Source: Talinum fruticosum (lineage: Eukaryota > Streptophyta > Magnoliopsida > Caryophyllales > Talinaceae). From it: a stretch of DNA of 64,000 nucleotides. Below are positions 21,995-33,618 of the stretch, one piece after another (the stretch's first letter is position 1; every line of letters begins with the position of its first letter). A model generated the notes under the pieces. The model did no database searches and was not told where the DNA came from. It saw only the letters and a list, made by a program, of their open reading frames with translations. The translations under genes were made by a program, and so were the position numbers. The stretch spans positions 1,116,001 through 1,180,000 of the forward strand of contig JAITYX010000089.1 in the NCBI GenBank assembly GCA_021018815.1, read 5' to 3'.

Positions 21995-24629
21995 TCAAGT
22001 GTTCCTCCAAATTCTTGTTATGTTCACAGCAACCATCACATAAAGCCTGTCTTTTATGCGCTCGACAAACCGGAAATAGGCATGTCTCCAAGATCTTTTG
22101 ATCACTAATGTTCCGCAAACTCCCCAAAATCCTACTATAAACCCGAGCACCACACTTATGTACAACCCTAGAAAGATATCGTCATCCTCATTTTCATCTT
22201 CATGGGTTGTATTACCTTCCTTTGGCTTGTCAGTGGGCGGTTGATCTCCAGGACACTTCGGGAGTGGGTCTCCACAAAGTCCAGGGTTTCCCATGTATGA
22301 TGAAGGATCAAAACTCTGTAGTTGAGTACCGAGGGGGATTCTTCCAGATAAGTTGTTGTTTGACAAGTCCAAGATTTCCAAACAACTCACACTGGATAGG
22401 CTTGTTGGAATCTCACCACAAAGTTTGTTGCTTGACAAATCTAGAAACTGTAGAGATCTGAGCTTACCGATTTTTGGTGTAATGCTTCCATTCAATCTGT
22501 TTCTTGACAAGTTTAAGAATACCAGACCAGTGAGACTTGAAACATGATCAGGAATTGGACCTTCCAACTCATTGTTTGAAATATCAATAGCCTTAACTTG
22601 TTCCAAAAATTCCCCCAAGCTCCTTGCCTTTCTTTTCCACATAATCCAAGTAGAAACATCATAGGGGTCAAAGCGCCTCCAGAGCCTGGATGTGTATATA
22701 TAATCCGACTGGTTGATGAAAAAAGTGGGAGGTTGGTCATTGCTGTAAGATTGTAAATGCAACTTGGAAGGAACCCAGACAAGTGATTAGATGAGAGATC
22801 CAAGAAAAAGAGTTGAGACAATTCACAAAGGCTTAATGGTAGAACCCCAATAAAACTGTTGCTTTGCAAGTTAAGAATATTTAGGCTACTAAAATGATTC
22901 CCAATCCAGTGAGGTATATGTCCTGCCAGAGAATTGTATGAAAGATCCAGGAATCTCAAAGATGTACAGTTCTGCAGGGCCATAGGAAACTTTCCAGAAA
23001 TGCTATTGTTGCGGAAATAAAGTGCTTCGAGCTTCGTCAATACACCGATAGAGACTGGTAAATTTCCAGAAAGATTATTGTTTTCCAAGCGGAGGGCTAC
23101 CAATTGATTAAAGTAGCCCCAACAATTTGGAAGCTCCCTTTACAACAGGTTGTTTGAGAGATCAACATAGGAGAGCCTCACTTGAGTTTTGGGACAAAAA
23201 AAGATGTCACCTCAGAGAATAGGTTGTCATTGAGGCTCAATAGCCAAGCATTTCCAAGAAATGATGGTATTGCACCCGTAAACAAGTTTGAACTCAAGTC
23301 TATGGAACTAGAAGAACAATCAAAGACAACAGACACTTCCGGAAGGATTCCACGAAACTTATTGTTGGAAATATCCATGTATAAAATATTGGATGGCAAT
23401 GAATTCCAAAAGGAAAGAGGAATAGTGTCAGAAATTCCTGCTTGTGATATATCAAGAGACCTGAAATTCATTTGCGTGAGAATCCAGTTTGGAAATAAGG
23501 GCCCAACTTGCAGGAACGCAGACGAATATAATCTAATTGGAATGGAGGAGCCCACTTAGAACTAATATTAACCACGAGTTCTGGATTATCAGACATGTCC
23601 AAGTAGCTTAACCTTGAAAGATTTGACAAGTGTTGCTCCGAGAGTGTACCTTTCAAGAAATTGATCGAAAGATCCAACGTCTCAAGCGTGGAAAGTTGTC
23701 CCAAACAGGGGCTAATGGTGCCATTCAGTTGGTTAGAAGAAAGACGTAATGCACGCAGCGATGAAAATGTGCAGATGTCATCAGGTATGGAACCCCAATG
23801 ACTATTGTAACCTATGTCCAGAGACACTAGTGACTCATGTGTGCATGATTGAGATAAAGTTTGGATTACGGCAGAGAGTTCATGAGTTATGTTATTCCAG
23901 CTCAAGTCTAGTTCACGTAATCTGCATAAATTCCCAAGGATTTGAAAATTCCAGCTGCTCCATTGAAAGTTGCTTGAGAGATCAAGGTGCTCAAGAAATT
24001 TTAGGTTTGAAATTGATTTGGGAAGGGGACCTTCAAATTCATTACCTGAAAGGGAGAGATAGGAAAGGGACTGTATGTTCCCTATGGCGCTAGGAATGGG
24101 GCCACCGATCCCGTTACGAGAGAGGTCAAGGTATATAAGGTTAGGAGTGAGTCTAGTGAAGTTGAACAACCATTGGAATATCCCTCTATCGTTGAATTTG
24201 TTTCCAGCAAGATCGAGGAGATGCAAAGTGGTTGAGGCATTAGTGTACACAAGTGAGGAGGGAATTGATGGAGAAAGATTACAACTTCCCATTCGAAGCC
24301 TCCAAATATTTCAGATGTTTTAGCACAAGGAGTGAAGGACTTATTTTACCTTCCAGACAGGGGTCTCCAAAACCCTTCCCACGAAGATGAAGGCCGATGA
24401 CATGATTGGTAAGATTATCACAGCGGATGCCGCCCCACTGGCAGCAGTCGGATTGGCCATCCCAAGAAGAAAGCAATCCACAACAGTCATATCGAATACC
24501 CTGTTTGAATCGGAGCAAGGCTTGTCTCTCCTCTCCGATACACTGCATCATGGAAGAACAACTGAGGCAGGATATTAAAAACCAAGTAAACAGAAAGACA
24601 AAGTAAGGGTAGGAGGAGGAACTCTTCAT
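21995..24629 (-). pseudogene. LRR receptor-like protein pseudogene G4
   Basis: Close paralog of G1, sharing the N-terminus MKSSSSYPYFVFLFTWFL and tail RIWRNT. The ATG is at 24627-24629. Lesions in order on the minus strand are as follows. A deletion of roughly 320 bp near 24300 joins LKHLKYL directly to the GSCNLSPSIPSS repeat and shifts frame. A frameshift near 23500 disrupts LGPYF..NWILTQMN. The T7-run frameshift lies at 23195-23201, as in G1. A nonsense TAA near 23147 stands where G1 has TCA in NNLLSGELPN. A frameshift near 22690 lies in the island region. The last 255 codons are open and include island, cap motif GNPGLCGDPLPKCPGD, TM helix and tail. Not translatable as one protein. Confidence 0.9.
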
Positions 24630-25170
24630 TTCTAGCGAAACTCAATAAAATATGAAAATGGAGGAGTATAAATGGTGCTAATGGAGATCAAGTTTCATTT
24701 TATGGGTATTTCAATTCTACATTCATTCAGTAATTAATACATGAGAGGTTATATATACAATACAGTAGAGCGTAGGGGAGAAATTTTTTTTTTTTTTTCC
24801 ACCCTCTCTAATACGTTACTTAGCATATATAGTGAGTGAGACAGTGGACTGATATTTCCAGTCTTGTAATAATTGTGTCGTGTGTAAATTTCTCATTCAC
24901 CATCAAAGATTTTTTTTTTGTTTTATTTTTAAAAAAGCTACATCACCCTTTAGAACGCGGTATCTATAAAAACCAATGACAGATTTAAATTATTTAATAC
25001 TATAACGTTCATTTTTTAAAATTTCTAAAATTAGATTATATCAATTAATTTTTATGGATGTGTATGTTAAAAATTTTGAATAAATTTTATACAAAAATGT
25101 CTCAAAATTTTTCCCGGCTAAAGGGTGCCGAGGACCTTTGGTACTTCTCATATAAATCTGCCCTTGATGA
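24630..25170 (-). promoter_or_regulatory. RLP G4 promoter and 5' UTR
   Basis: A TATA-like TTATATATAC lies at 24749-24758, about 120 bp upstream of the ATG, the same spacing as G1. The region is strongly similar to 7804-8290, including the T-run near 24787-24799 and the GAACGCGGT...ATAAAAACC block near 24953-24973. Confidence 0.55.
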
Positions 25171-26638
25171 AGATGGCTTTGTTATTATAATCCTACTTTT
25201 AAAGATAACAAAAATGATAAATCTTGTACGAGACTACATACTGCATCGAGTATTGACGTGATATTTGGTTGGGTGTCTGAAAGCATATCTTGATAATAAT
25301 TTTAGATATCGAGTTTACAGGCTTTATGTTTGGTTTGTGCAAAAACTCTTCTATCTTTTAAAATCAATTGAAAATAATACATATAAATATTATCCCTTAA
25401 AAAATTTAATTATTTGTAAATAGGATAAACTTTCTAGAATGCCGGAGAGTATATTACAGCAATAACTCCATTTGATGAGTTGCTTGAAAAATCCAATGTT
25501 ATATATACTCCTTTCATTTCAATTTATTTGTCGCTTTAAGCTATTGAAGAAATATAAAGTTAAAGTTGACTTTAAGATAAATTAGTGACAATTTTTTTAC
25601 AAATTATGGTCATTTTTCGTTCTCGTTTACTTTGACTTTTTCCAACAGAGTTTAAATTTTGGAGGAGACATTTTCTTTTACAAATTATGGTCATTAAACT
25701 CAAATTTCGTTCTTGTTTACCTTGACTTTCTAATCTTACTTTTTTTATCGCCTAATTTTTCCTTCTGAAATTGCAACAAAGTAAAAAAACAGAACGTGAG
25801 AAAAAGAAAGATAGACTTTACTTGGCTCAAATTTCTTTGCCGTTTACTTTGACTTTCTAAGTTTCCTTTTTTAAATTGTAGATATTCACTTTGTCTATTT
25901 CAATATATGTCTATTTCAATATATGTCTTACAGTAAGACGTTTTAAAATTATTTTATCTTAGTCTAATATTTACATCTTAAAATTATTAAATTGGAACAG
26001 TTATAATTAATTATCAATTGTGAAATCGTAATATTCATTAGTTATGTGACATTCTAATAAGAAGACTGATGAGTTTATTCTGATATTTGTTGGCTAATGC
26101 ATGGGAATTTTATACTTAGGAAGTGGACCTAACTGAGACGTTAGACTAGAAATTTTGATGATTCTTCCTGACCAGAGCCTCATTCAGTACTTTGTTTGTA
26201 TTGACCGACCTCAAGACTTAAATGTCTACCTAGAACATTCATCCAAGTCTCGCTTTCATATGATAATTTAGGCAGATTCCTTATAAAAAGAATTGCCTAA
26301 ATTTGTCTTACTTTTCTATTTACCCAGTAAAAAAAAAAAAAAAAAGTCCTGATTTCAGATGTTAAGAAAAAGAAACATCCCCTGCACAAAAACAAGAAAC
26401 ATCCCACCCCCATGAACAAGCAAAAAGAATTGGAGACGATGTGTTCAAATTGTGAAAATCACACCCATTGTGCAAATTAATTTGCCCTTTATTTGGGTTC
26501 CCCTCTAATAGCCTACAGGGGTTTTACTACAATTTTTTTTAATTGAAAAGGTGGGGTATATTAATTCACGATCTCAAATAAAGACAAATTTTGAGCAGTC
26601 AATTCAATAATCAAATTGGAGTTATTCCAACGCATGAC
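25171..26638. other. Spacer at the edge of the RLP array
   Basis: No gene is supported. Up to about 25870 there are blocks shared with 8300-9430 (CTTTTAAAATCAATTGAAAAT, ATTTGTCGCTTTAAG, GCCGTTTACTTTGACTTTCT). Beyond that the sequence is unique in the window and AT-rich, with a 17-bp A-run near 26329-26345 and a 16-bp tandem duplication near 25898-25929. Confidence 0.4.
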
Positions 26639-27031
26639 CTAATAGAGTTGGCATAAGGTTGAAAATAGGCGATTGAGTGTGCTACTCGAATTACCCCTCC
26701 AAGAGTGAAAAAGAACATAATTTAAAATTATTACATAGTTTAAGACTATCATAAATAAAAGTCCCAAATTAGAACTCAAACCAGATCTATTGTTGATCTT
26801 CGAGATTAATGAGGCCCAGTCACCCCCAACCACCAGGGGACGAAAATCCATGCTCCACAGCTATCTTCAACCCGAACACACACGTCCTTGCTTCTACCAT
26901 TTCCGCTCCAAGAAAACCTGGTCCTTGGCAAACACCGCTCAGTTGTACCACCCCCATACAATCACGCACGACTGCTCCCCAACCATAATCCTAACTTTCT
27001 ATATTTGCTCCATCAAAGTTAATCTTCCATA
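26639..27031 (-). pseudogene. RNase H-like (RVT_3 type) retroelement fragment
   Basis: On the minus strand, from about 27030, the reading KINFDGANIES, stop, DYGWGAVVRDCMGVVQLSG, then GAEMVEARTCVFGLKIAVEHGF resembles the plant RNase H-like domain of non-LTR-type retroelements. It continues after a frameshift with LVVGGDWASLISKINN and WRGNSSSTLNRL. Three catalytic acids of the fold can be matched: Asp in FDGA, Glu in AEMVEA and Asp in GGDW. A stop codon and a frameshift make it dead. No reverse transcriptase is visible nearby. Confidence 0.6.
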
Positions 27032-27821
27032 ACCCCAACTGTGGTTTTACTACATTTGTGAGTACGAGCGGTTTTTTTTAAAGTGAGTTTGGGGGCAGCG
27101 GATTTCGGTTTTTTTAAATTTTTTTACTGGATTTTTTCTTGGTTAATCTAGAATAAAATCTTTCGTAAAAATTTTAATTTTATCATTGCCATTTCGGCTC
27201 AATCTTTTTTTTTATTCATATTCCTCCTCATCTTACATTTCTAATAATAAAGTTATGCGAGTCTCTCCATATATCTTTTAAATGGTACTATTTTTCACTC
27301 TAAAAATATTTTGTACATTTCTTCTTATCTAGTTATACTTCCTAGGAAATTCAATTGTGATTTATTGTGAGATCGGTTTGAAACAGAATCAATATTCTTA
27401 TTGGGTCTCCCAAGTCCATTTAAGGATGCCAAGACAAATCCAATGTTGTAGCTCGAAGAGTATTTTTAGGGTAGGATTACTCAGCCCAAGTATACCTATA
27501 GCCCACTGGGCCTTTTGGGCCCTACGGGCAGAGCGGGTGGACGTTGGGGGTAGTTAGCGGAAGTTACGGCATGACTTAATTTTGCAGCCGCTGAGATTTT
27601 TGGCCTAACTTCTACGCCTCGTCTACTTAGCTTGTTAATGTCACCCTCTTTATTCATCTAAAAAAGTCCTTCTGATATTACTTCGGACATCTTTCTCTTT
27701 CAAGTGGCTAAAGTAGTATCAAATCATAATTTCAAAGCTTACAACAATATTGTTGAAATATTTTCTATACATACTGCTCATAAGATTTGAACCCGAAATC
27801 CGATATCTTGTTTAAGGAGAA
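27032..27821. other. Non-coding spacer
   Basis: No gene is supported. The stretch is AT-rich with T-runs (27066-27130 and around 27206) and a short GC-rich patch near 27500-27560. Apparent short frames have no recognisable domain. Confidence 0.35.
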
Positions 27822-27824
27822 TAA

Positions 27825-28225
27825 GGCCCTGTTCGACAAAATGAAGTCGTTTCGATAGCGGATAGTTGTTTGTATAGCTGATAGCTGTTTATGTAGTTGA
27901 TAGTTGTTAAATTTTAGCCGTTAGCGGATAAGCTGTTCCATTGAGCGGTTGAATAAATGTGTTCGGTAAATTTAGTCGTTAAGTTAGCTTATTATTGTAA
28001 ATTGACGTAAAAGGATATAAATAATTTGTCAAATATAAATTAATGAAGGGATTTTTTTGTCAAAAAATATGAAACACTACTTTCAAATGTGAAAAGCTAA
28101 TATTCTTAACTTTTCGTAAACACTACTTGAAACGTTACAAGTTACCGCAAACGCTAGTTAAAACACTACCTTACCGAACGCCGATATTTGGTTGATTAGT
28201 GTTTTGACTTGGTCAAAATGCTAAA
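27825..28225. mobile_element. MITE remnant, inverted relative of 8823-9256
   Basis: It begins TAA|GGCCCTGTTCGAC, matching the right end of the 8823-9256 element in reverse orientation, and runs through shared words (AAATTGACGTAAAAGGATAT, AATATGAAACACTACTTTC) to GACTTGGTCAAAATGCTAAA. The last ~35 bp with the second terminus are missing, replaced by another element at 28226. Confidence 0.65.
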
Positions 28226-28652
28226 GGGTGTGTTCGGCAAGTAACTTTGGAGGTAGTGATTAGTGTTTTGGAGGAAGTAAAACACTACTTATCTAAAAAT
28301 GTAAGTGTTTGGCAAAGTAGTGTTTGACAAAGTAATTAGAGTTTTAGGTAGTGTTTTCGAAATGCTATTTAAAGTAACGTTTTCAAAAACACTAACTAGT
28401 GTTTGCACATAATTTCCACAATTCTCCTTTTAAGTCATTTTATACAAATTTGCTACTTAAACAGTCTACTACTACCGAACATACTTATCTCAAATCACTA
28501 GTTGAACATCTAACCACTAACCATTAGTCATTAATAGCTAATCGCTAATAAAACAGACTAACAACTACTAAAACAGACTAACCACTACTAAAACAGACTA
28601 ATTTTATCGAACACTTCCAAAAGTTACTCCAAACGCCGTTGCCGAACGCGCC
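28226..28652. mobile_element. Second MITE-like element (427 bp)
   Basis: Starts GGGTGTGTTCGGCAAG and ends GTTGCCGAACGCGCC, so its ends are imperfect inverted repeats around GTTCGGCAA. Internal repeats of AAAACAGACTAA(C) occur near 28549-28610. TAA occurs at or next to both edges, as in Harbinger-type insertions, but the exact duplication is ambiguous. It lies directly against the truncated end of the preceding MITE. Confidence 0.55.
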
Positions 28653-29190
28653 TAAGTGTCAAACCACTTTATATTTCTAGTTTATGTCATCGTTGCTTTC
28701 GGTTCATACATTATTTTCTTTTTCGGTCTCTTTATTTTAATTATTAATTTTGAAAAAATACATTTTTTGATGGTGGGTCTCTTAAAAAGACTTCCTTCTT
28801 ATCCCACTTACTATAACGATAAAAGTTGAGCAGAAATGAAATGTGGGCTGTGGGTAGTACAGATCAAATGATGGTGAAATTTTAATGCTAATTATCAAAT
28901 TTCAAAAACTGATTAACTAACCCTAATCCTTGTTTTTCATTGAGCCTCCCCTTAATCGCAGCACTTTTGGACTGCTCCTAATGGACTACACCAAATAATG
29001 ACCCCACTTTCCCCCTCAAATTCCGCTTATTTTATGATTCCTTTTTCTTTTTCTTCTTTTTCTTTTCTTTTCTTTCCTTTCCTAGATTCTTATTTTAAAT
29101 TTTCTTTTTTTCTATTTTTTATTTAAAAAAAAAAAACAGTTTTCACCTGCTTCCATAGACTTATCCATATACCATCTTCATCTCTCTGTC
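28653..29190. other. Upstream region of PG1
   Basis: No gene. CT/TTTC-rich tracts at 29040-29110 and an A-run near 29125-29138 precede the promoter of the polygalacturonase gene. Confidence 0.4.
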
Positions 29191-29194
29191 ATCC

Positions 29195-29205
29195 CTCTAT
29201 AAATC
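29195..29205 (+). promoter_or_regulatory. TATA box of PG1
   Basis: CTCTATAAATC lies about 130 bp upstream of the PG1 ATG, in a pyrimidine-rich promoter. Transcription would start near 29230. The second gene has a very similar CTCTATAAAA box. Confidence 0.6.
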
Positions 29206-29327
29206 CGCCCGTTTCATTGCTTCCCCTCACTCTGCTTCCCTCCACGAAGCCCACCCTCAAAGGTGGACTCCTCCCCCCTGCCAACCACACCAAAAAAAAA
29301 TCAAATCAAAATCAAAATTCCTCAAAA

Positions 29328-32300
29328 ATGCTGCGACATCTCAGAAAACCCAGATCATCATCTCCTGTAAACCCCTTTCCCCTGTTTTTTCTCCTCCTCC
29401 CCCATTTTTCTCTTAAATTTCTCATCTTTTTTCCTTTGTTTTGTGAAAACAGGTGAGAGAGAAAGAGCTCTATGTTTTGGCAATAGGGTTACTCCTCTTT
29501 CTCTGTAAAACCGTCGAAGGGCGGCAAATTGGTGGCGAAAGTTCGGTAAATGTGGAATACCGAGCGGTGAACTGCAGAAAACACAGTGCATTTGTGACTG
29601 ATTTTGGAGCAAAAGGAGATGGAAAGACCTTGAACACAAATGCCTTCAAATCCGCCATCAGCCACCTCAGCAAGCTGGCCCCCGACGGAGGAGCTCAGCT
29701 GGTTGTCCCGCCGGGGAGGTATTTGACTGGCAGTTTCTCTCTCATCAGCCACTTCACTCTTTTCCTCCACAAGGATGCTGTTCTTCTTGCTCCTCAGGTC
29801 TGTATTTCCTTTCCTTTCACCCCTCTTAGTAGTTTTCTTTAATTTCCTTCTTTATAAACGATGTTGCCAGTTAGACTACTATGTTTATGGCCCCGAGACT
29901 ATGATATAACTTACGCTGGTAAATAATATTTATAGACGGAACTCAAACTTAAATATTCCGAAATAATTTCGCGATAATTTAACATTGAACTAAATGGCAC
30001 CATTTTTATGAAGAAATCTACATTTTTTCCCCAAATTTTTCCCATGGAGGATAAGGTATTGGCAGGGATTCAAAGCTAACAGGATAGTGTAAGATGAAAA
30101 ATTCAATGAGGGTAGAGATGGGCAACATCAATAACTTCCATGCAGAATCATTGTTTCTGTTTATGCGCATGTTTAAGTTGTAGGCCCATGACTCTGCGTG
30201 CCAAAGGTTTTTTTGTGGTCATGTTTTCACCAAAATAAAAGAAAATCGGGATATAAATCATATCATAATTTCAAATTTATAGACACAAGTTATTATATTT
30301 TATAGAATATATCGCCGATAAATTTTCTTCCAAATTACGTCGTGTCACTGGATATATTATCTCTGAGTTTTTTTTTTTTTTTTTTTTGGAGGGGCTCAAT
30401 TATTTGTGTTAACCACTCAACGTCAAGTGTTGTTTATTGATTAGTTTCTAGCTTCTACGGGTTCTCTGCTATCATTAACATGCACTACTGAAAGCTCTGT
30501 GAATGTGGGTGGTGGGTCCAACTCTTGAAAAAATTACAGTATGTGTCTATCAAATAATTAGAGAGGGAAAAAATCGAACCTTTTATTAAATAAAACAAAT
30601 TATTTGAATATGTGATAATGACAAAAATAGCGCCCCCCTCTCTCTTGCATTATTTTCTTCTAATAGGGAGGGTGTCACTGTATTTAGATAAAATTCCTTA
30701 ATTGGACATTTGAAAAATAAGTTACAAATATGAAATATGGGCTGTTACTTGTTGGGATGTCCAAGGACTGATTTTCCCAATTTGTAAAAATCCAATTTTT
30801 CAATAAATTTACTAGTTAAAAAAAAGTTATTATTAACCTTTCCGTGACACGGAAAAACTGTAAGAAATTAGAATTATCTAAATTCACAAACTGAGTATAA
30901 AATGTGTTAATCGATATAGTAAAGTACAAATATGATCATACGGCATCGAAATTGTCATGTCAATATGAATTCGGGAAGAAGAACACAAACTATAGTAGGA
31001 TTAACATAACAAATTGAAGTCAAAAGTTGATTATTGGTGACACGAATTCAAGCAGTGGATGAGGTTTTTGATATTAATTTTGACCCCTGCGAGGTAGTTT
31101 AGTAGGCTAGTGTAGGACTTAAAGAGTGAAAGGACCATTTACTTGCTTATTAGGTTAGAGTAGGGTCCATCGTATCTACTCCTCAACTCCTTCAATTTGG
31201 TAACCTAACAAGGTAAACAACTATAAGTATTACCTACCTCTGTTTGCTCCATAAATAACCCTACTGTACTGTCAACTGTCACCTATGGCATCTACATACG
31301 ACCTCCTTAATTTGTGTGGGTTTCAATTTTACGGGATCTGAGAATCTAAATATAAGGAAAGTATTTCGAAAAATTTATTCTTGGTTCCCAAGAAGAAGGA
31401 AGAAAGAAGCCAAATTTGACATCAAGTGTAAAGCACGAAAAGACCAAATGTTTTGCCATGCCATGCCATGCCATGCATGATAATCTAGTCTATAGTGCTG
31501 ATGAACGCTACGGTTAGGGCACGTATTTAGATACCTCACTTTTAAGCATAGTGAAGCTTTATGCTTTTCGAGAATACAATGAGATCAGCGCAGTATGGCC
31601 TTATGCCCTTTAAATAATGCTCAACTTTGGAGACAGAGAAATTTGATCAAGATTCGCAACAGAGAAAGCTACACTAGCATACAAAAGGAAAAGACATAAA
31701 GATCAAGTTACACAGCTTTCTTGCCTCTAGTTTCAGCTAGAACGGGCGAAAGTGACCCGCCTCCAATCAATGACCTGAAATTCGAATCGAACTGGACCCG
31801 ACCCGACAGTTAAAAAACCAATTTGAGATACCCGAATTCAATCCAAAACTCAACCAAATCGTAATGACCGAATATGACCGGAACTAAACTAACCCAACCG
31901 AAATCAACTCAAATAACCCGATTGCTTGATCTAGTCTCAACTATATGAACTTGTTTTCATAAAATAAGTTAAAGAGAACAGGGCTTGGATAAACTTGTTA
32001 TTTCCCTTTTGTTAGCGAGTAATTAGCATTGGTAAGCCGGCCCAGTTACTGCCACATTTTTCATTGATATCGTTTGCTGATGAAAAAACAAGGGCATATA
32101 ATTCAGGAAAGTATTGACCTGACAAGTTCTGATTGAGTGGACAGGATGTGAAGGAATATCCAGTGCTTGTGCCATTGCCTTCTTACGGCAAGGGAAGAGA
32201 TGCCCCGGCCGGGCGTTATGCCAGCCTCATCTTCGGAACCAATCTTACCGATGTTGTCATCACAGGTAACACCATCAATAATTTGTTGCATATTTGTTGT

Positions 32301-33618
32301 GAGAATGTCTCATCTAAAAATTTATATATAAATAAATTTTCCGTAATAATTTTGTTCATGTAAGAGGGAAAAGAAACTCGAGTCTATAAACAATGATTTG
32401 GTGATTATAGGGAATAACGGGACGATCGACGGACAAGGTAAATGGTGGTGGGAAAAATACAAAGCCAAGGAGTTTACAGAGACCAGGCCATACTTGATTG
32501 AGCTTATGTACTCAAACAATGTCCAAATCACCAATATCACCTTGCGTGATTCCCCTAATTGGAACGTTCATCCTGTTTACTGCAGGTAATTCTGTTTTAC
32601 TTTCATTGTTACACATCACCTTGAAATTAATCTCCAAGTGAGACTACTAATTAGCACCTCCGACGTTGAGTAACGATTCACTGAAGTAATTAATCCTTTG
32701 TTAAACATGTTTGCAGCGATCTAATCATCCATGGACTGACCATCCTTGCACCTACTGATTCTAAGAACACCGACGGGATCGATCCAGGTAATTCATTTGC
32801 TACCTGATTTAATTTCTTTCGGACTGATTGGGTCGAAATCATACACCTAAGAGCACGTACTTTCACTTGTCATTGTTTATCTACGGATATTGATTCTACT
32901 GGTATGTTGTTTTTGCAGATTCATGCTCAAACGTATGGATAGAGAACAACTACATAGTCTCAGGAGACGACTGCATAGCGATCAAGAGTGGGTGGGACGA
33001 GTACGGGATCAAATTCAACATGCCAACCCAGCACGTGATCATCCGCCACCTCACGTGCATCTCCCCACCAGCGCCACCATCGCCCTCGGCAGCGAGATGT
33101 CGGGTGGAATCCGGGACGTGCGGGCTGAGCACATTACCGCCATCAACACCGAGTCTGGGGTCCGCATCAAGACCTCCCCTGGGCGGGGAGCCTTTGTGAA
33201 GGACATCTTCGTAAGGCACATGACAATGAAAACAATGAAGTACGTGTTTTGGATGACCGGGCATTACGGGTCCGACCCGGATAATAACTTCAACCCGCGG
33301 GCGCTCCCCACGGTGGAGAACATCAACTACCGGGACATGGTGGCGGATAATGTGACCATGGCGGCCAATTTGGAAGGAATCAAGGGGGATGCTTTTAAGG
33401 GCGTTTGTATATCGAATGTGAAAATTGGGTTGAGCAAGAAGCCCAAGGAGATCCAGTGGAACTGCACCGACATCGAGGGGGTGACTAGCCGGGTCACGCC
33501 CCGGGCTTGCGGGTCGTTGAGGGAGAAGGAGGCAGTGGAGTGCCCCTTCCCGGAGGATAAGTTGCCTATTGAGAATGTGCAACTTAGATCTTGCTTGGCT
33601 CCTTCCCTTCACAAGTAA
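29328..33618 (+). CDS. GH28 polygalacturonase-like PG1 (one frameshift in the last exon)
   Basis: A secreted pectin-degrading GH28 family protein of the cell wall. Six exons: 29328-29366, 29453-29797, 32145-32265, 32411-32585, 32717-32787 and 32919-33618, matching PG2 exon for exon. The short first exon (MLRHLRKPRSSSP) and a hydrophobic segment (LYVLAIGLLLFLC) give the secretion signal. Motifs are DFGAKGDGKTLNT near the N-terminus, NTDGIDP, SGDDCIAIKSGW and RIKTSPGRGAF. The usual Gly-His-Gly is replaced by GSEMSGG. The last exon shows CTCCCCACC (33061-33069) where TCC CCN ACC is needed for the conserved ISPTSA. One base is missing, so as written translation stops near 33199, while the true C-terminal frame stays open to 33618. 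Either a recent pseudogene or a sequencing error. Intron 2 is 2347 bp. Confidence 0.88.
29798..32144 (+). other. Large intron 2 of PG1
   Basis: The intron runs from GTCTGT to GGACAG and is about three times as long as the matching intron of PG2 (818 bp). It contains a T-run (30369-30387), an ATGCC microsatellite (about 31454-31477) and a degenerate ACCCGA-type repeat (about 31778-31925). No open reading frame or transposon termini that I can support. Confidence 0.6.

Noticed and set aside
32950..33612. 220-codon frame antisense to PG1
   Set aside because: Antisense shadow of a GC-rich exon; the sense strand has GH28 motifs and conserved introns.
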